A stretch of 64,000 bases of DNA from NCBI RefSeq assembly GCF_014526325.1, contig NZ_JACNMJ010000002.1, forward strand, positions 1 through 64,000, in the 5' to 3' direction. Below are positions 10,556 through 19,176 of the stretch, one piece after another; the stretch's first letter is position 1, and every line of letters begins with the position of its first letter. Made by a program: the position numbers and the translations under genes. The DNA comes from Psychroserpens algicola. Lineage in GTDB: Bacteria > Bacteroidota > Bacteroidia > Flavobacteriales > Flavobacteriaceae. The notes below the pieces were generated by a model. That model worked only from the letters and a program-made list of their open reading frames with translations, did not search any database and had not been told where the DNA came from.

Positions 10556-12606
10556 TGACAAAAGATAAGAATACCTATGTAAATAGGGAATTGAGCTGGC
10601 TTCAATTTAATGAGCGTGTTTTACAAGAGGCTGCAGATGAAAGTGTACCGTTAATTGAACGCTTTCGTTTTTTAGGAATATTTTCTAATAACTTGGACGA
10701 GTTTTTCAAAGTACGTTATGCTACAGTAAAACGTATTGATGAAGCTGGAAAAGGAGGTAAGAGTGAGTTGGGTATCAAAGCTGCCGACTTGCTAGAAATT
10801 ATAACTCAGGTAGTAATAAAACAGCAAAGCCAGAGTTTAGACATTTTAGAGAATATTCAAAAAAAACTTGAAGGCGAAAACATTTTTATTATTGATGAAA
10901 AAGATGTTGATGAAGATCAGCATAAATTCATAAAAAATTATTTCATTCAACAAGTAAGTCCTGCTTTAGTTACTATCATTTTAAATGATATAGTAGACCT
11001 TCCGCATTTAAAAGATAGTGCAGCCTATTTGGCTGTAAAAATGGAATTAGATAATGATTCTAAGCAATTTGCACTCATAGAAATTACCAAATCTATGGAT
11101 CGATTTGTCGTTCTTCCGAGTAAAGGTGACAAGTGCTATATCATGATATTAGATGATTTACTGCGCTATTGTTTGGATGATATTTTTAATATTTTCAATT
11201 ATACCAGCATCACTGCAAATATGATTAAAATTACACGTGATGGTGAACTGGATTTTGATAGTGATTTGAGTAAAAGTTTTATTGAAAAAATTTCCGACAG
11301 TGTAAAAGACAGGCAAATTGGCGAACCTGTACGCTTTGTGTATGACAAAACTATTGATGAAGAAACCTTAGAATATTTAATGACTAAAATGGGAATCGAT
11401 TCTAAAGATAGTGTCATTCCTGGTGGACGATATCACAATAGAAGAGATTATATGGGATTTCCAAGTCTGGGCAGAAACGATTTATTGTATAAAAAAATTG
11501 ATCCTTTAAAGGTGAAAGGCTTGAGTCTAGAACAAAGTATATTTAATACAATAGCAAAAAAAGATTATTTATTACATACACCATATCAAACCTTTTCTTA
11601 TGTCGTAAAATTTTTGCGTGAGGCTGCCTTAGATCCTCAGGTAAAAACTATAAAAATTACGATTTACCGATTAGCTCAAATTTCCCACATTGCAAGTTCA
11701 CTTATAAATGCTGCAAAAAATGGTAAAAAAGTAACCGTTGTTATTGAACTTAGAGCTCGTTTTGATGAACAAGCCAATATCGATTATGCAGAGCAAATGC
11801 AAGACGAAGGTGTTAATATGCTGTTTGGGGTTTCAGGCCTGAAAGTGCATAGTAAAATATGTGTCATTGAGCGTGAAGAGGAAAATTCACTAAAACGTTA
11901 CGGATTTATAAGCACAGGAAATTTTAATGAATCTACAGCAAAAATTTATACCGATTTTACTCTGTTTACAGCCAATCAGAAAATTTTAAAAGATGTTAAT
12001 AAGGTCTTTAACTTTTTCCATACTAACTATAGAATTCATCGCTACAAGCATATTATTACCTCTCCGCATTACACAAAGTCAAAATTATTTGCCTTAATAG
12101 ATACCGAAATTGACAATGTAAAAAAAGGTAAGCCAGCTTTTATAAAACTGAAATTGAACAGTATTTCAAGTTATAAAATGATTGACAAGTTGTATGAAGC
12201 TAGTAGAGCAGGTGTCAAAATACAGATGATCGTCAGAGGTATTTGTTGTTTAGTTCCCGGAATTAAAGGTATGAGCGAAAACATTGAAGTGATTAGTATC
12301 ATCGATAAATTCTTGGAACACACTAGACTATATGTGTTTTGCAATGACAACGACACAAAGGTCTATATTTCTTCGGCAGATTGGATGACCAGAAATATCG
12401 AAAACAGAGTTGAAGTAAGTTGTCCGATATATCAAGAAGATATTAAGCAGGATTTATTAGATATTTTCGATATTTGTTGGAGTGATAATGTTAAAGCAAG
12501 AATCATAGACGAAAGTCAAAATAATGATTATCGTAAAAACAACAATCCGAAAGTAAGGTCCCAATTTGCACTTTACGATTATTTTGAAGATAAACTGAAT
12601 TCTTAA
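10555..12606 (+). CDS. ppk1: Polyphosphate kinase 1
   Basis: At 683 residues this has the normal PPK1 length. It transfers the gamma-phosphate of ATP reversibly to inorganic polyphosphate through a phosphohistidine intermediate. The N-domain begins with the family signature RELSWLQFNERVLQEA, followed by SNNLDEFFKVR. The head domain ends near HTPYQTFSYVV. The catalytic C1/C2 domains include the KITIYRLA strand, RARFDEQANI and GLKVHSKICVI, where the His is the expected phospho-acceptor, plus STGNFNESTAKIYTDF and SSADWMTRNIENRVE. The gene overlaps sixA by one base and lies 3 bp from the ppx start, giving a three-gene polyphosphate operon. Confidence 0.97.
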   Translation: MTKDKNTYVNRELSWLQFNERVLQEAADESVPLIERFRFLGIFSNNLDEFFKVRYATVKRIDEAGKGGKSELGIKAADLLEIITQVVIKQQSQSLDILENIQKKLEGENIFIIDEKDVDEDQHKFIKNYFIQQVSPALVTIILNDIVDLPHLKDSAAYLAVKMELDNDSKQFALIEITKSMDRFVVLPSKGDKCYIMILDDLLRYCLDDIFNIFNYTSITANMIKITRDGELDFDSDLSKSFIEKISDSVKDRQIGEPVRFVYDKTIDEETLEYLMTKMGIDSKDSVIPGGRYHNRRDYMGFPSLGRNDLLYKKIDPLKVKGLSLEQSIFNTIAKKDYLLHTPYQTFSYVVKFLREAALDPQVKTIKITIYRLAQISHIASSLINAAKNGKKVTVVIELRARFDEQANIDYAEQMQDEGVNMLFGVSGLKVHSKICVIEREEENSLKRYGFISTGNFNESTAKIYTDFTLFTANQKILKDVNKVFNFFHTNYRIHRYKHIITSPHYTKSKLFALIDTEIDNVKKGKPAFIKLKLNSISSYKMIDKLYEASRAGVKIQMIVRGICCLVPGIKGMSENIEVISIIDKFLEHTRLYVFCNDNDTKVYISSADWMTRNIENRVEVSCPIYQEDIKQDLLDIFDICWSDNVKARIIDESQNNDYRKNNNPKVRSQFALYDYFEDKLNS

Positions 12607-12609
12607 TTT

Positions 12610-13515
12610 ATGCTAACCATAAAAAAATACGCAGCAATAGATATTGGTTCTAATGCTGTAAGGCTTTTAATTTCAAGTATTATTGAACAAAAGGGGCAGC
12701 CTGTAAAGTTCAAAAAAACGTCATTGGTTCGTGTACCAATTCGTCTTGGAGCTGATGTGTTTTTAAATGGCGAAGTTTCCGAAGAAAACAAACAGCGTAT
12801 GCTGGATACTATGGTAGCTTTTAAATTACTAATGAAATCTCACAAAGTGGTTACCTATAAGGCTTGTGCTACATCTGCTATGCGAGAGGCAGATAACGGA
12901 AAAGCTTTGGTAAAACTTATTTCTAAAAAGGCAGCTATTGATATTGATATTATTAATGGAGAAGAAGAAGCAGCAATTATTGCAGCAACAGATTTGCATT
13001 CGTATATCAAAGAAGATAAAACATATTTATATGTTGATGTTGGAGGTGGAAGCACGGAGTTTTCTGTTATTCACCTCGGAAATACGGTAGCTTCAAAATC
13101 GTTTAAAATTGGCACAGTTCGCTTGCTTAATGATATTGTAAAGAAGGATATTTGGATTGAACTCGAAGACTGGATTAAGGCAAATACGAAAACTTACGAC
13201 ACAATTGATTTAATAGGTTCTGGTGGAAATATTAATAAAATATTTAAAATATCAGGAAAATCAATAGGTAAACCGCTCACATATTTTTACTTAACATCTT
13301 ATTACAACAAGCTTCAAACCTATTCGTATGAAGAACGTATTACAGAACTTGAGCTTAATCAGGATCGTGCCGATGTAATTATTCCAGCAACACGAATTTA
13401 TCTGTCTGCTATGAAATGGAGTGGAGCTAAGGATATTTATGTTCCAAAAATCGGATTATCTGATGGTATTATCAAAAGTGTCTATTTTAATACAGTTTCA
13501 AGTATAAACCTTTAA
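12610..13515 (+). CDS. Ppx/GppA family exopolyphosphatase
   Basis: This 301-residue member of the Ppx/GppA phosphatase family (ASKHA actin-like fold) hydrolyses terminal phosphate of polyphosphate or pppGpp. The first phosphate-binding loop is AAIDIGSNAVRLLI, the second DVGGGSTEFSV, and IGSGGNINKI and PKIGLSDGIIKSVY close the two-lobed domain. It is the short form, without the C-terminal HD-like extension of E. coli Ppx or GppA. Its position 3 bp after ppk1 makes polyphosphate the more likely substrate, though pppGpp cannot be excluded. No terminator hairpin is obvious after the stop. Confidence 0.92.
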   Translation: MLTIKKYAAIDIGSNAVRLLISSIIEQKGQPVKFKKTSLVRVPIRLGADVFLNGEVSEENKQRMLDTMVAFKLLMKSHKVVTYKACATSAMREADNGKALVKLISKKAAIDIDIINGEEEAAIIAATDLHSYIKEDKTYLYVDVGGGSTEFSVIHLGNTVASKSFKIGTVRLLNDIVKKDIWIELEDWIKANTKTYDTIDLIGSGGNINKIFKISGKSIGKPLTYFYLTSYYNKLQTYSYEERITELELNQDRADVIIPATRIYLSAMKWSGAKDIYVPKIGLSDGIIKSVYFNTVSSINL

Positions 13516-13620
13516 TATATAGATCTTTTAGCGTGTTTTTGAGAGTAATAGGCTATATTTATTTTGTATTTTTAATTTTCATTATATATTAGCCGTCTCA
13601 AATCTAGCTATATACTAGTA

Positions 13621-13628
13621 TAATTTTG
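13621..13628 (+). promoter_or_regulatory. -7 element TAATTTTG of the beta-barrel gene
   Basis: The sequence matches the Bacteroidota consensus TAnnTTTG exactly and ends 41 bp before the ATG at 13670. No convincing -33 TTG is visible. The site fits the independent, probably strong expression usual for outer-membrane beta-barrel genes. Confidence 0.5.
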
Positions 13629-13669
13629 ATATTAATATCACAGAAATGTGAACCCTAAATAAAATACTT

Positions 13670-14206
13670 ATGCAAATGAAATCAATAGTACTTACTTTAT
13701 TATTCGTAGTTACAACAACGCTATCTTTCTCTCAGGAAGTGAGTTATGGTGTTAGAGCAGGATTTAATATTTCAAATTTAGATTTTACTCCAGATGCTAC
13801 ATTTTCAAATCAACATAGAAACGGATTTGCTTTTGGTGGATTCGTAGATTATGGAATTACTGAAAACTTTTCAACATATCTTGAAATTCAATATTCTGCT
13901 GAAGGAGCTAAAGCCGACGATTTAAGAGCAGATTATCTACAAATGCCAATTATGGCACGCTTTGCTATCGGTGAAAAGTTTACTTTAGGTGTTGGACCAA
14001 TGGTAAGTTTAAAAACATGGAAAGATCAAGATGCGTTTTCAACATTCACCTTTTCAGGTGTTGGTGGTGTAGAATATATGATTAACGATGAATTATTCAT
14101 TGATGCTCGTGTTCATTATGGTTTAAGTAACATTCTTGATGAAGACATCTCTGGGTTGGAAGCTCAAAATACCACATTTCAATTTGGATTTGGAATTAAA
14201 ATCTAA
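13670..14206 (+). CDS. Outer-membrane beta-barrel protein (PorT-like/OMP_b-brl family)
   Basis: This 178-residue protein has a signal peptide (hydrophobic SIVLTLLFVVTTTLSFS, cleaved before QE). The mature chain alternates hydrophobic and polar residues in about eight amphipathic strands, including VSYGVRAGFNISNL, FAFGGFVDYGI, FSTYLEIQYS, LQMPIMARFAI, FTLGVGPMVSL and the terminal TFQFGFGIKI, which ends in a barrel-type C-terminal strand. This is the pattern of small eight-stranded porin-like barrels common in Bacteroidota. The exact function is unknown. ATG at 13676 (second Met) is an alternative start. It is a single gene with its own -7 element and a strong terminator. Confidence 0.85.
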   Translation: MQMKSIVLTLLFVVTTTLSFSQEVSYGVRAGFNISNLDFTPDATFSNQHRNGFAFGGFVDYGITENFSTYLEIQYSAEGAKADDLRADYLQMPIMARFAIGEKFTLGVGPMVSLKTWKDQDAFSTFTFSGVGGVEYMINDELFIDARVHYGLSNILDEDISGLEAQNTTFQFGFGIKI

Positions 14207-14229
14207 AACTCAAATAACACATAAAATTG

Positions 14230-14262
14230 AAAAGCCTCTTTGTATCTACTGAGGCTTTTTTT
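14230..14262. terminator. Bidirectional rho-independent terminator
   Basis: AAAAGCCTC and GAGGCTTTT form a nine-base-pair stem around a 12-nt loop, with an A-run on one side and a T-run on the other. It lies between the convergent beta-barrel gene and the META-like secreted protein gene, so it can serve both strands. Confidence 0.9.
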
Positions 14263-14266
14263 ATAT

Positions 14267-15796
14267 CTATCGTTTAATAAACTTAAGTATTTTTGAGATG
14301 TTATTTTCTGTTGTGATATTCAAAAAATATACTCCAGATGATAAATAATCAACTAGAATCATATCTGATAGTAATGGGCCACCTACTATGGTCTTGCCTT
14401 GAATGGTAACTATAGTATATTTAGGGTTTTGCAGAGGTTCTAAACCTGATAATTTTAGTACAGATGATACTAGATTTTCTTTCAAAACGACATCAAGTGT
14501 TGGAATATCAACATCTTCTAAAGATAATGGAGCATCTCCAAATACTAGTTTAGCACCCAACAAATCGGTCATAATTAATGTAGCGCCATCATTAATGATT
14601 TTTAATTCAAAATAATTCGAAGAAGGAGATTCTAAAGTAGCAAAATAGGCATCTTCATATGTGCTAGAAGTACAATCAGCCAACGTAGCTCCGAAATTTC
14701 TAATCAGTACATTGTCTCCATTAGATGTGAAAGAGAATTCATAGGTGCAGTAAAAGCTATTGCAGTCGCCATTACCTAAAGCTTGAGTTTCAAAAAGCAC
14801 AGGGTCAATTGTATTGGTAAATAATAAAGAAGGAGCATCAGAAAAGGGAATCTCTATATTAGAACTACCAGGAATTTCCATACGAGACAGATACCATGTT
14901 TGTACTAATGTTGTCTCCGAAGGTATTTTACCATAAACAGCATAATCGCCAGAAGCAGGATTAGAAATTACTAAAGTCGCGGCGTCACCTGTCCCAAAAG
15001 CTGTATAATTGAGGACACTTGGTATGGCGTTATTAACTCTTAAAACTTCTATATATAAATCTTCGTAGAGTTGTTTTGGTGTTCCTACACAATCCATGGC
15101 TGTAACAGCCATGCTGTTGATCGAAATGGTATTCTCATCAGCAACATAATTACCATCAAAGGAATTACAAGACGAATTCCCATCAAAAACCAAATTATTT
15201 GCAAGACTTCCTGGATTGGCAGTGAATATGATACCCATATTTTGACTTTCGTTGAAATAGTTATTGTGAATTACATTGTCAACGACAATTTGGTCTAGGT
15301 ACCAATTCGTGGTTAATTGTTCTGGAGGATCGTTTTCTTTGGTGAAATTAGCAACAACACCTGTTGTTACCCCTAATCCTTCATCGAAGTAGGCAAAATC
15401 AAGTACTAATGAGGTCGAGTCACCGTTGTTGGTAATAGTAAAAATCAATATTTGAGGATGTACTGTAGGAATAGAGAGCAAACCATAAGTTGCAATTTCA
15501 AAACTATTATCTTCACTGCAAGTTGTAGGAGTCCACATGGCGTTTGTAATTTCAAAAGTATTCTCTGTAGTAGATGCTGTATAAAAGCTTTGGTATATTT
15601 CACCACAAAAACTCTGTATGGTGATCACATTAGCATCAACATCAAAATCTATTGTTATAGGATTTGATGGGTCTTCCAAAAAAATATCATGATCAAAAAT
15701 TGAATCCATAACCCATTGGCCATCCAATAAATCCTCTTGGGCAAAGATTGTAGTTATACTAAATAAAAAAAGAGAAGCAAAGTAAATGTTTTTCAT
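14267..15796 (-). CDS. Secreted META-like repeat protein with T9SS C-terminal sorting domain
   Basis: This 509-residue protein has a signal peptide (FASLFLFSITTIFA). Three similar modules of about 130 residues follow, each opening with a Trp-containing strand (GQWVMDSI, TNWYLDQI, QTWYLSRM) and carrying a Cys-rich centre (IQSFCGEIYQ, NSSCNSFDGNY, NGDCNSFYCTY). The second resembles the CNSFSG-type core of META/HslJ domains, a likeness seen by eye only. The last ~80 residues (KENLVSSVLKLSG to KILKFIKR) have the form of a type A T9SS sorting domain with the motif SSGVYFLNI, so the protein is probably exported through the T9SS and surface-attached or released. Function unknown. It is monocistronic and shares a terminator with the convergent upstream gene. 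Confidence 0.85.
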   Translation of the reverse strand: MKNIYFASLFLFSITTIFAQEDLLDGQWVMDSIFDHDIFLEDPSNPITIDFDVDANVITIQSFCGEIYQSFYTASTTENTFEITNAMWTPTTCSEDNSFEIATYGLLSIPTVHPQILIFTITNNGDSTSLVLDFAYFDEGLGVTTGVVANFTKENDPPEQLTTNWYLDQIVVDNVIHNNYFNESQNMGIIFTANPGSLANNLVFDGNSSCNSFDGNYVADENTISINSMAVTAMDCVGTPKQLYEDLYIEVLRVNNAIPSVLNYTAFGTGDAATLVISNPASGDYAVYGKIPSETTLVQTWYLSRMEIPGSSNIEIPFSDAPSLLFTNTIDPVLFETQALGNGDCNSFYCTYEFSFTSNGDNVLIRNFGATLADCTSSTYEDAYFATLESPSSNYFELKIINDGATLIMTDLLGAKLVFGDAPLSLEDVDIPTLDVVLKENLVSSVLKLSGLEPLQNPKYTIVTIQGKTIVGGPLLSDMILVDYLSSGVYFLNITTENNISKILKFIKR

Positions 15797-15831
15797 AGTG
15801 GGTATGATTTATTACAATAAATGTAAGAAAT

Positions 15832-16413
15832 TTACCCGTGAATTGTTTCATTTTTACCCAAATTTTTCATGATACTTGCCTCATAATCAAGAAGGTTCTG
15901 CCACTTTTGATCCACCTCATTACGATCTCCATATTGCCTTGCAAATCCTAAAAACATCGTATAGTGATTGGCTTCACTCACCATTAATTTTCTATAAAAC
16001 TCAGCGAGTTCTTTGTCTTCAAGTTCTTCTGAAAGCAGTCTAAAACGTTCGCAACTTCTGGCTTCTATTAAAGCAGCATACAGCAATCTGTGAACGAGCT
16101 GTGTGGTTCTGCTACCACCTTTTGGAAAGAATTTTAAAAGTTGTATCACATAATCATCTTTTCGGTCACGCCCTAAAACCCAGCCTTTTGCCAGAATTCT
16201 ATCATGTACCATCTTAAAGTGACTTATTTCTTCCTTAACCAAGGCCGTCATTTCGGTAACCAATTTGGTATATTCAGGAAAACTCACAATCAAGGATATT
16301 GCTGTACTTGCGGCTTTCTGCTCACAATAAGCGTGATCTGTTAAAATATCTTCAATATTTTTCTCTACAATATTTACCCAACGCGGATCGGTTGGTAATT
16401 TTAATCCAAGCAT
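15832..16413 (-). CDS. miaE: tRNA-(ms2io6A)-hydroxylase MiaE
   Basis: This 193-residue ferritin-like di-iron enzyme hydroxylates the isopentenyl side chain of ms2i6A37 in tRNA. The helical bundle carries the expected ligands: Glu in AYCEQKAAS, ExxH in KEEISHFKMVH, Glu in IEARSCERF and ExxH in SEANHYTMF. The N-terminus MLGLKLPTDPRWV is typical of the family. The start codon is 2 bp after the preceding lipoprotein stop, so it is the last gene of a dnaX-lipoprotein-miaE transcript. I see nothing unusual in the sequence. Confidence 0.93.
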   Translation of the reverse strand: MLGLKLPTDPRWVNIVEKNIEDILTDHAYCEQKAASTAISLIVSFPEYTKLVTEMTALVKEEISHFKMVHDRILAKGWVLGRDRKDDYVIQLLKFFPKGGSRTTQLVHRLLYAALIEARSCERFRLLSEELEDKELAEFYRKLMVSEANHYTMFLGFARQYGDRNEVDQKWQNLLDYEASIMKNLGKNETIHG

Positions 16414-16415
16414 AA

Positions 16416-16979
16416 TTAAATGTGATCTTCTAATAAAGTTAGACGCTGTTTTCCTTGTTTATCAATACGCAAGTTGTATAATTTATGCGACTGTTGTACC
16501 GGATTGATAAATGATAATCCCAATGATAATTTTTCAGAATCTGATTGTTCCTGATTGACCCAAACATGTTCGAGTGTGGCATTATTCCAAAAATCTGAAG
16601 GCAAATAATCTATAAAATTTTCAACAGAAATATGCGTGTCAAAAATAATTTTGTCTTGAACAACTACTCTGATTTCTGAAGTAAATGTACGGTGATAATT
16701 GGTCGTCTTTTCTAATTGATTTATGCGTTGACTTAATTGAATTTCAGAATCCATATTTGCATAATTTTTTATACTAACTTTGAAAGTATTGGCAATCAAT
16801 GAGTCTGTTTTTGTTTCAGTGTAACTGACAGGATAGTAATTGTCTATATCTATTGATTTGATGTTTTCATTGAATTCTGTAACAGCTTGTTCTAAACGTT
16901 CTTTTTTACTGGTTCGATTATGACAAGACATGAGGACAATGATCAAAATACAAGAAATGATAAAGCTAATTTTTTTCAT
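16416..16979 (-). CDS. Hypothetical lipoprotein
   Basis: I take the start at 16979, giving MKKISFIISC and a lipobox LMSC, with Cys about 18 residues in (187 residues). An upstream in-frame ATG at 17006 would add nine residues before the signal peptide and overlap dnaX, so it is less likely. The mature protein is predicted to be lipid-anchored. It begins with a charged helical stretch (TSKKERLEQAVTEFNENIKS), followed by mixed alpha/beta sequence with no family I recognise. It sits between dnaX and miaE with 10-bp and 2-bp gaps, so it is expressed with them. No functional link to either is evident. Confidence 0.8.
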   Translation of the reverse strand: MKKISFIISCILIIVLMSCHNRTSKKERLEQAVTEFNENIKSIDIDNYYPVSYTETKTDSLIANTFKVSIKNYANMDSEIQLSQRINQLEKTTNYHRTFTSEIRVVVQDKIIFDTHISVENFIDYLPSDFWNNATLEHVWVNQEQSDSEKLSLGLSFINPVQQSHKLYNLRIDKQGKQRLTLLEDHI

Positions 16980-16989
16980 AATAAATACT

Positions 16990-18705
16990 TTAAATATCCA
17001 GACCAAAAGTTTTTCTAAGGACTTCTATATTTGGATTTTTCTCTTTGAGTTTTTCATACTTTTCTTGAGTTGTAAAAGCATATTTTTTAGAGATTTCTTC
17101 ATTGACAGTAATATCGAGTTTTAAATCATAATTCATCAATGATTTTCTAATAAACTCCATCAAAGGATACTGTGCGCGCTCAAGTTCAACTTTTAATGTT
17201 TCATTTGGAAATGCTAGCTTAATACTTGTGTTATCTAACTTTGGCTTTCCCATTTCAAGGATAGAAGCCATGATTTTCTCTCCTTTTTTATGAAGTTGTT
17301 TAATATAAGCGTTCCAGGCCTCATGAAACTCAGCTTCTGTAAATGCTTCGGTTGGTAAAGCTTCGGCATCAATTACAACTTCCATTTGTCTGATTTGATG
17401 CTCTTTTTTTGCTTTTATACTTTTTAAAGACAATCCAGATGTACGCTGATCTTTATTTAAATCCAGTACAGGTTTTGCAGGCTCGGCAGCTATTGGTGTA
17501 TTAACTTTAGGCGTGCTTGTATCAGGTGTTTCATCAACAACCTCATTTGTTTTGTTTGTTTTTGGGATTTCAACAGGAATAGGTGTTATTCCTTTGGCTT
17601 TAAAATAAGATGGCGGAATTATGTAATATTTGCTATTTTTTTTTTCTCCATCAAAAGTGATAGAGGCAAGCTGCATAAGGCAAAGTTCAACAAGTAAGCG
17701 TTGATTTTTACTGCTCTTATACTTTAAATCGCAATCGTTAGCGAGTTCTATGCCTTTTATGAGAAAGGCATGAGGTGCTTTTTTAGATTGTTTTAAATAC
17801 TTTTCTTTTGTGTCTTCTCCAACTTCTAGAAGTTCAATTGTTTTTTCATTTTGACAGACCAGCAAATCTCTAAAATGCGACGCTAATCCTGCGATATAAT
17901 GATGACCATCAAAACCTTTAGATAGGGTGTGATTGTATTGAATTAATAATTCCGGAATCTTATTATCTAAAATAAGATCTGTACTTGTAAAGTATGTTTC
18001 GTAGTCGAGAACATTAAGATTTTCTGTAACCGCTTGTCTGGTTAATTCTTTTCCTGAAAAGCTAACAACACGATCAAAAATAGATAAAGCATCACGCATG
18101 GCACCATCTGCTTTTTGCGCTATAATATGTAGCGCGTCATCTTCGGCTTTGACACCTTGTTCTTCAGCAATATATTTCAGATAGTCTTTAGCATCTTTGA
18201 CAGTTATGCGTTTGAAATCAAAAATCTGACAACGTGATAATATCGTTGGAATGATTTTATGCTTTTCAGTTGTTGCTAAAATAAATATGCAATGCTTAGG
18301 AGGTTCTTCTAAGGTTTTTAAAAATGCATTAAAGGCAGAAGGTGACAACATATGCACCTCGTCAATGATATAGACTTTGTATTTTCCAACCTGAGGAGGA
18401 ATTCTTACTTGATCTGTTAAATTTCTAATGTCATCAACCGAGTTATTAGATGCGGCATCCAGTTCAAAAATATTGAAAGCGAAATCTTCATCTTCAGTTT
18501 CAGAACCATCACTGTTAATCATTTTGGCCAATATACGAGCGCAGGTCGTTTTCCCAACACCACGCGGACCAGTAAACAGAAGGGCTTGAGCTAAATGGTT
18601 GTTTTCAATAGCATTTAACAAGGTGTTTGTAATAGCTTGCTGACCCACAACATCCTTAAAGGTTTGAGGTCTATATTTACGAGCTGATACAATGAAATGT
18701 TCCAT
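16990..18705 (-). CDS. dnaX: DNA polymerase III subunit gamma/tau
   Basis: This 571-residue clamp-loader AAA+ ATPase loads the beta clamp at the replication fork. Visible elements are the N-terminal RKYRPQTFKDVVGQ, Walker A GPRGVGKTTCARILAK, Walker B IIDEVHMLSPSAF, sensor 1 ILATTEKHKI and the SRCQIFDFKRI arginine-finger segment. Domain III and a Pro-rich linker (about residues 380-430) lead to a C-terminal tau-like domain ending in EKNPNIEVLRKTFGLDI. The four-cysteine zinc module normally following Walker A is missing: the segment reads MINSDGSETEDEDFAFNIF. I believe this is typical of related flavobacteria. The gene begins a three-gene transcript with a consensus -7 element 17 bp upstream. 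Confidence 0.96.
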   Translation of the reverse strand: MEHFIVSARKYRPQTFKDVVGQQAITNTLLNAIENNHLAQALLFTGPRGVGKTTCARILAKMINSDGSETEDEDFAFNIFELDAASNNSVDDIRNLTDQVRIPPQVGKYKVYIIDEVHMLSPSAFNAFLKTLEEPPKHCIFILATTEKHKIIPTILSRCQIFDFKRITVKDAKDYLKYIAEEQGVKAEDDALHIIAQKADGAMRDALSIFDRVVSFSGKELTRQAVTENLNVLDYETYFTSTDLILDNKIPELLIQYNHTLSKGFDGHHYIAGLASHFRDLLVCQNEKTIELLEVGEDTKEKYLKQSKKAPHAFLIKGIELANDCDLKYKSSKNQRLLVELCLMQLASITFDGEKKNSKYYIIPPSYFKAKGITPIPVEIPKTNKTNEVVDETPDTSTPKVNTPIAAEPAKPVLDLNKDQRTSGLSLKSIKAKKEHQIRQMEVVIDAEALPTEAFTEAEFHEAWNAYIKQLHKKGEKIMASILEMGKPKLDNTSIKLAFPNETLKVELERAQYPLMEFIRKSLMNYDLKLDITVNEEISKKYAFTTQEKYEKLKEKNPNIEVLRKTFGLDI

Positions 18706-18722
18706 TAAAAATACTTAGATAA

Positions 18723-18730
18723 CAAAGTTA
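18723..18730 (-). promoter_or_regulatory. -7 element TAACTTTG for dnaX
   Basis: On the minus strand the octamer reads TAACTTTG, an exact TAnnTTTG match, 17 bp from the dnaX ATG and implying a short leader. It lies back to back with the rnpB promoter. Confidence 0.55.
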
Positions 18731-18795
18731 AAAATTCAATATAAAAATAGGAATTATGATGCTGTAATTTAAAAGGAGTTATTAACAATTAATTG

Positions 18796-18803
18796 TACTT
18801 TTG
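18796..18803 (+). promoter_or_regulatory. -7 element TACTTTTG for RNase P RNA
   Basis: An exact TAnnTTTG match ends seven bases before the predicted 5' end of RNase P RNA at about 18810, the usual spacing to a transcription start. The same octamer occurs upstream of ndk. Confidence 0.65.
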
Positions 18804-18809
18804 CAAACG

Positions 18810-19124
18810 AGTAGATCGCCTTATCGCAACGGCTTATTTGTCGTTGAGGAAAGTCCGAACACCATAGTGCAATCATAGTGGTTAACAGCCATCCATCGAG
18901 AGATGAGGAAAAGTGCAACAGAAAGAATGTACAGGTCATGCTGTAGTGAAATCAGGTAAACTCTATGTGGTGCAATGTCATGTAAACTAGTGATTGAGCG
19001 TGCACGCGCGATGCTAGAGGGTAGGCAGCTAAAGTTTGCTGGTAACAGTAAACGCAGATAAATGATAGGGATGCCAACTAGATTAGTCTTGTTGGTATAC
19101 AGAATTCGGCTTATAGATTTACTT
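18810..19124 (+). ncRNA. rnpB: RNase P RNA (catalytic subunit, M1 RNA)
   Basis: The RNA subunit of RNase P cleaves 5' leaders from pre-tRNA. The conserved core is clear: GAGGAAAGTCCGAACACC near 18846, ACAGAAAGAATGTACAGGT in the middle, and the 3' CR-V segment ACAGAATTCGGCTTAT at 19100-19115. The ends were set by pairing AGTAGATC (18810-18817) with GATTTACT (19116-19123), allowing one G-U pair, as helix P1. That gives about 315 nt, within the usual bacterial size. The -7 element just upstream and a strong hairpin just downstream support both ends to within a few bases. Confidence 0.95.
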
Positions 19125-19133
19125 TCCCATTAA

Positions 19134-19162
19134 AAAACCCTTTACAATTTGTAAAGGGTTTT
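19134..19162. terminator. Terminator after rnpB (bidirectional)
   Basis: AAAACCCTTTACA and TGTAAAGGGTTTT form a 13-bp stem around a three-base loop, with A and T runs flanking it. It ends the RNase P RNA transcript and probably also the convergent NTF2-like gene. Confidence 0.92.
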
Positions 19163-19176
19163 TATTTTGTGATATT

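Noticed and set aside
16980-17006. Upstream ATG for the lipoprotein after dnaX, and similar early starts at 43356 and 53176
   Set aside because: In each case the upstream ATG gives a polar extension before a good signal peptide and overlaps the neighbouring gene. The internal ATG gives a proper lipobox or signal sequence.
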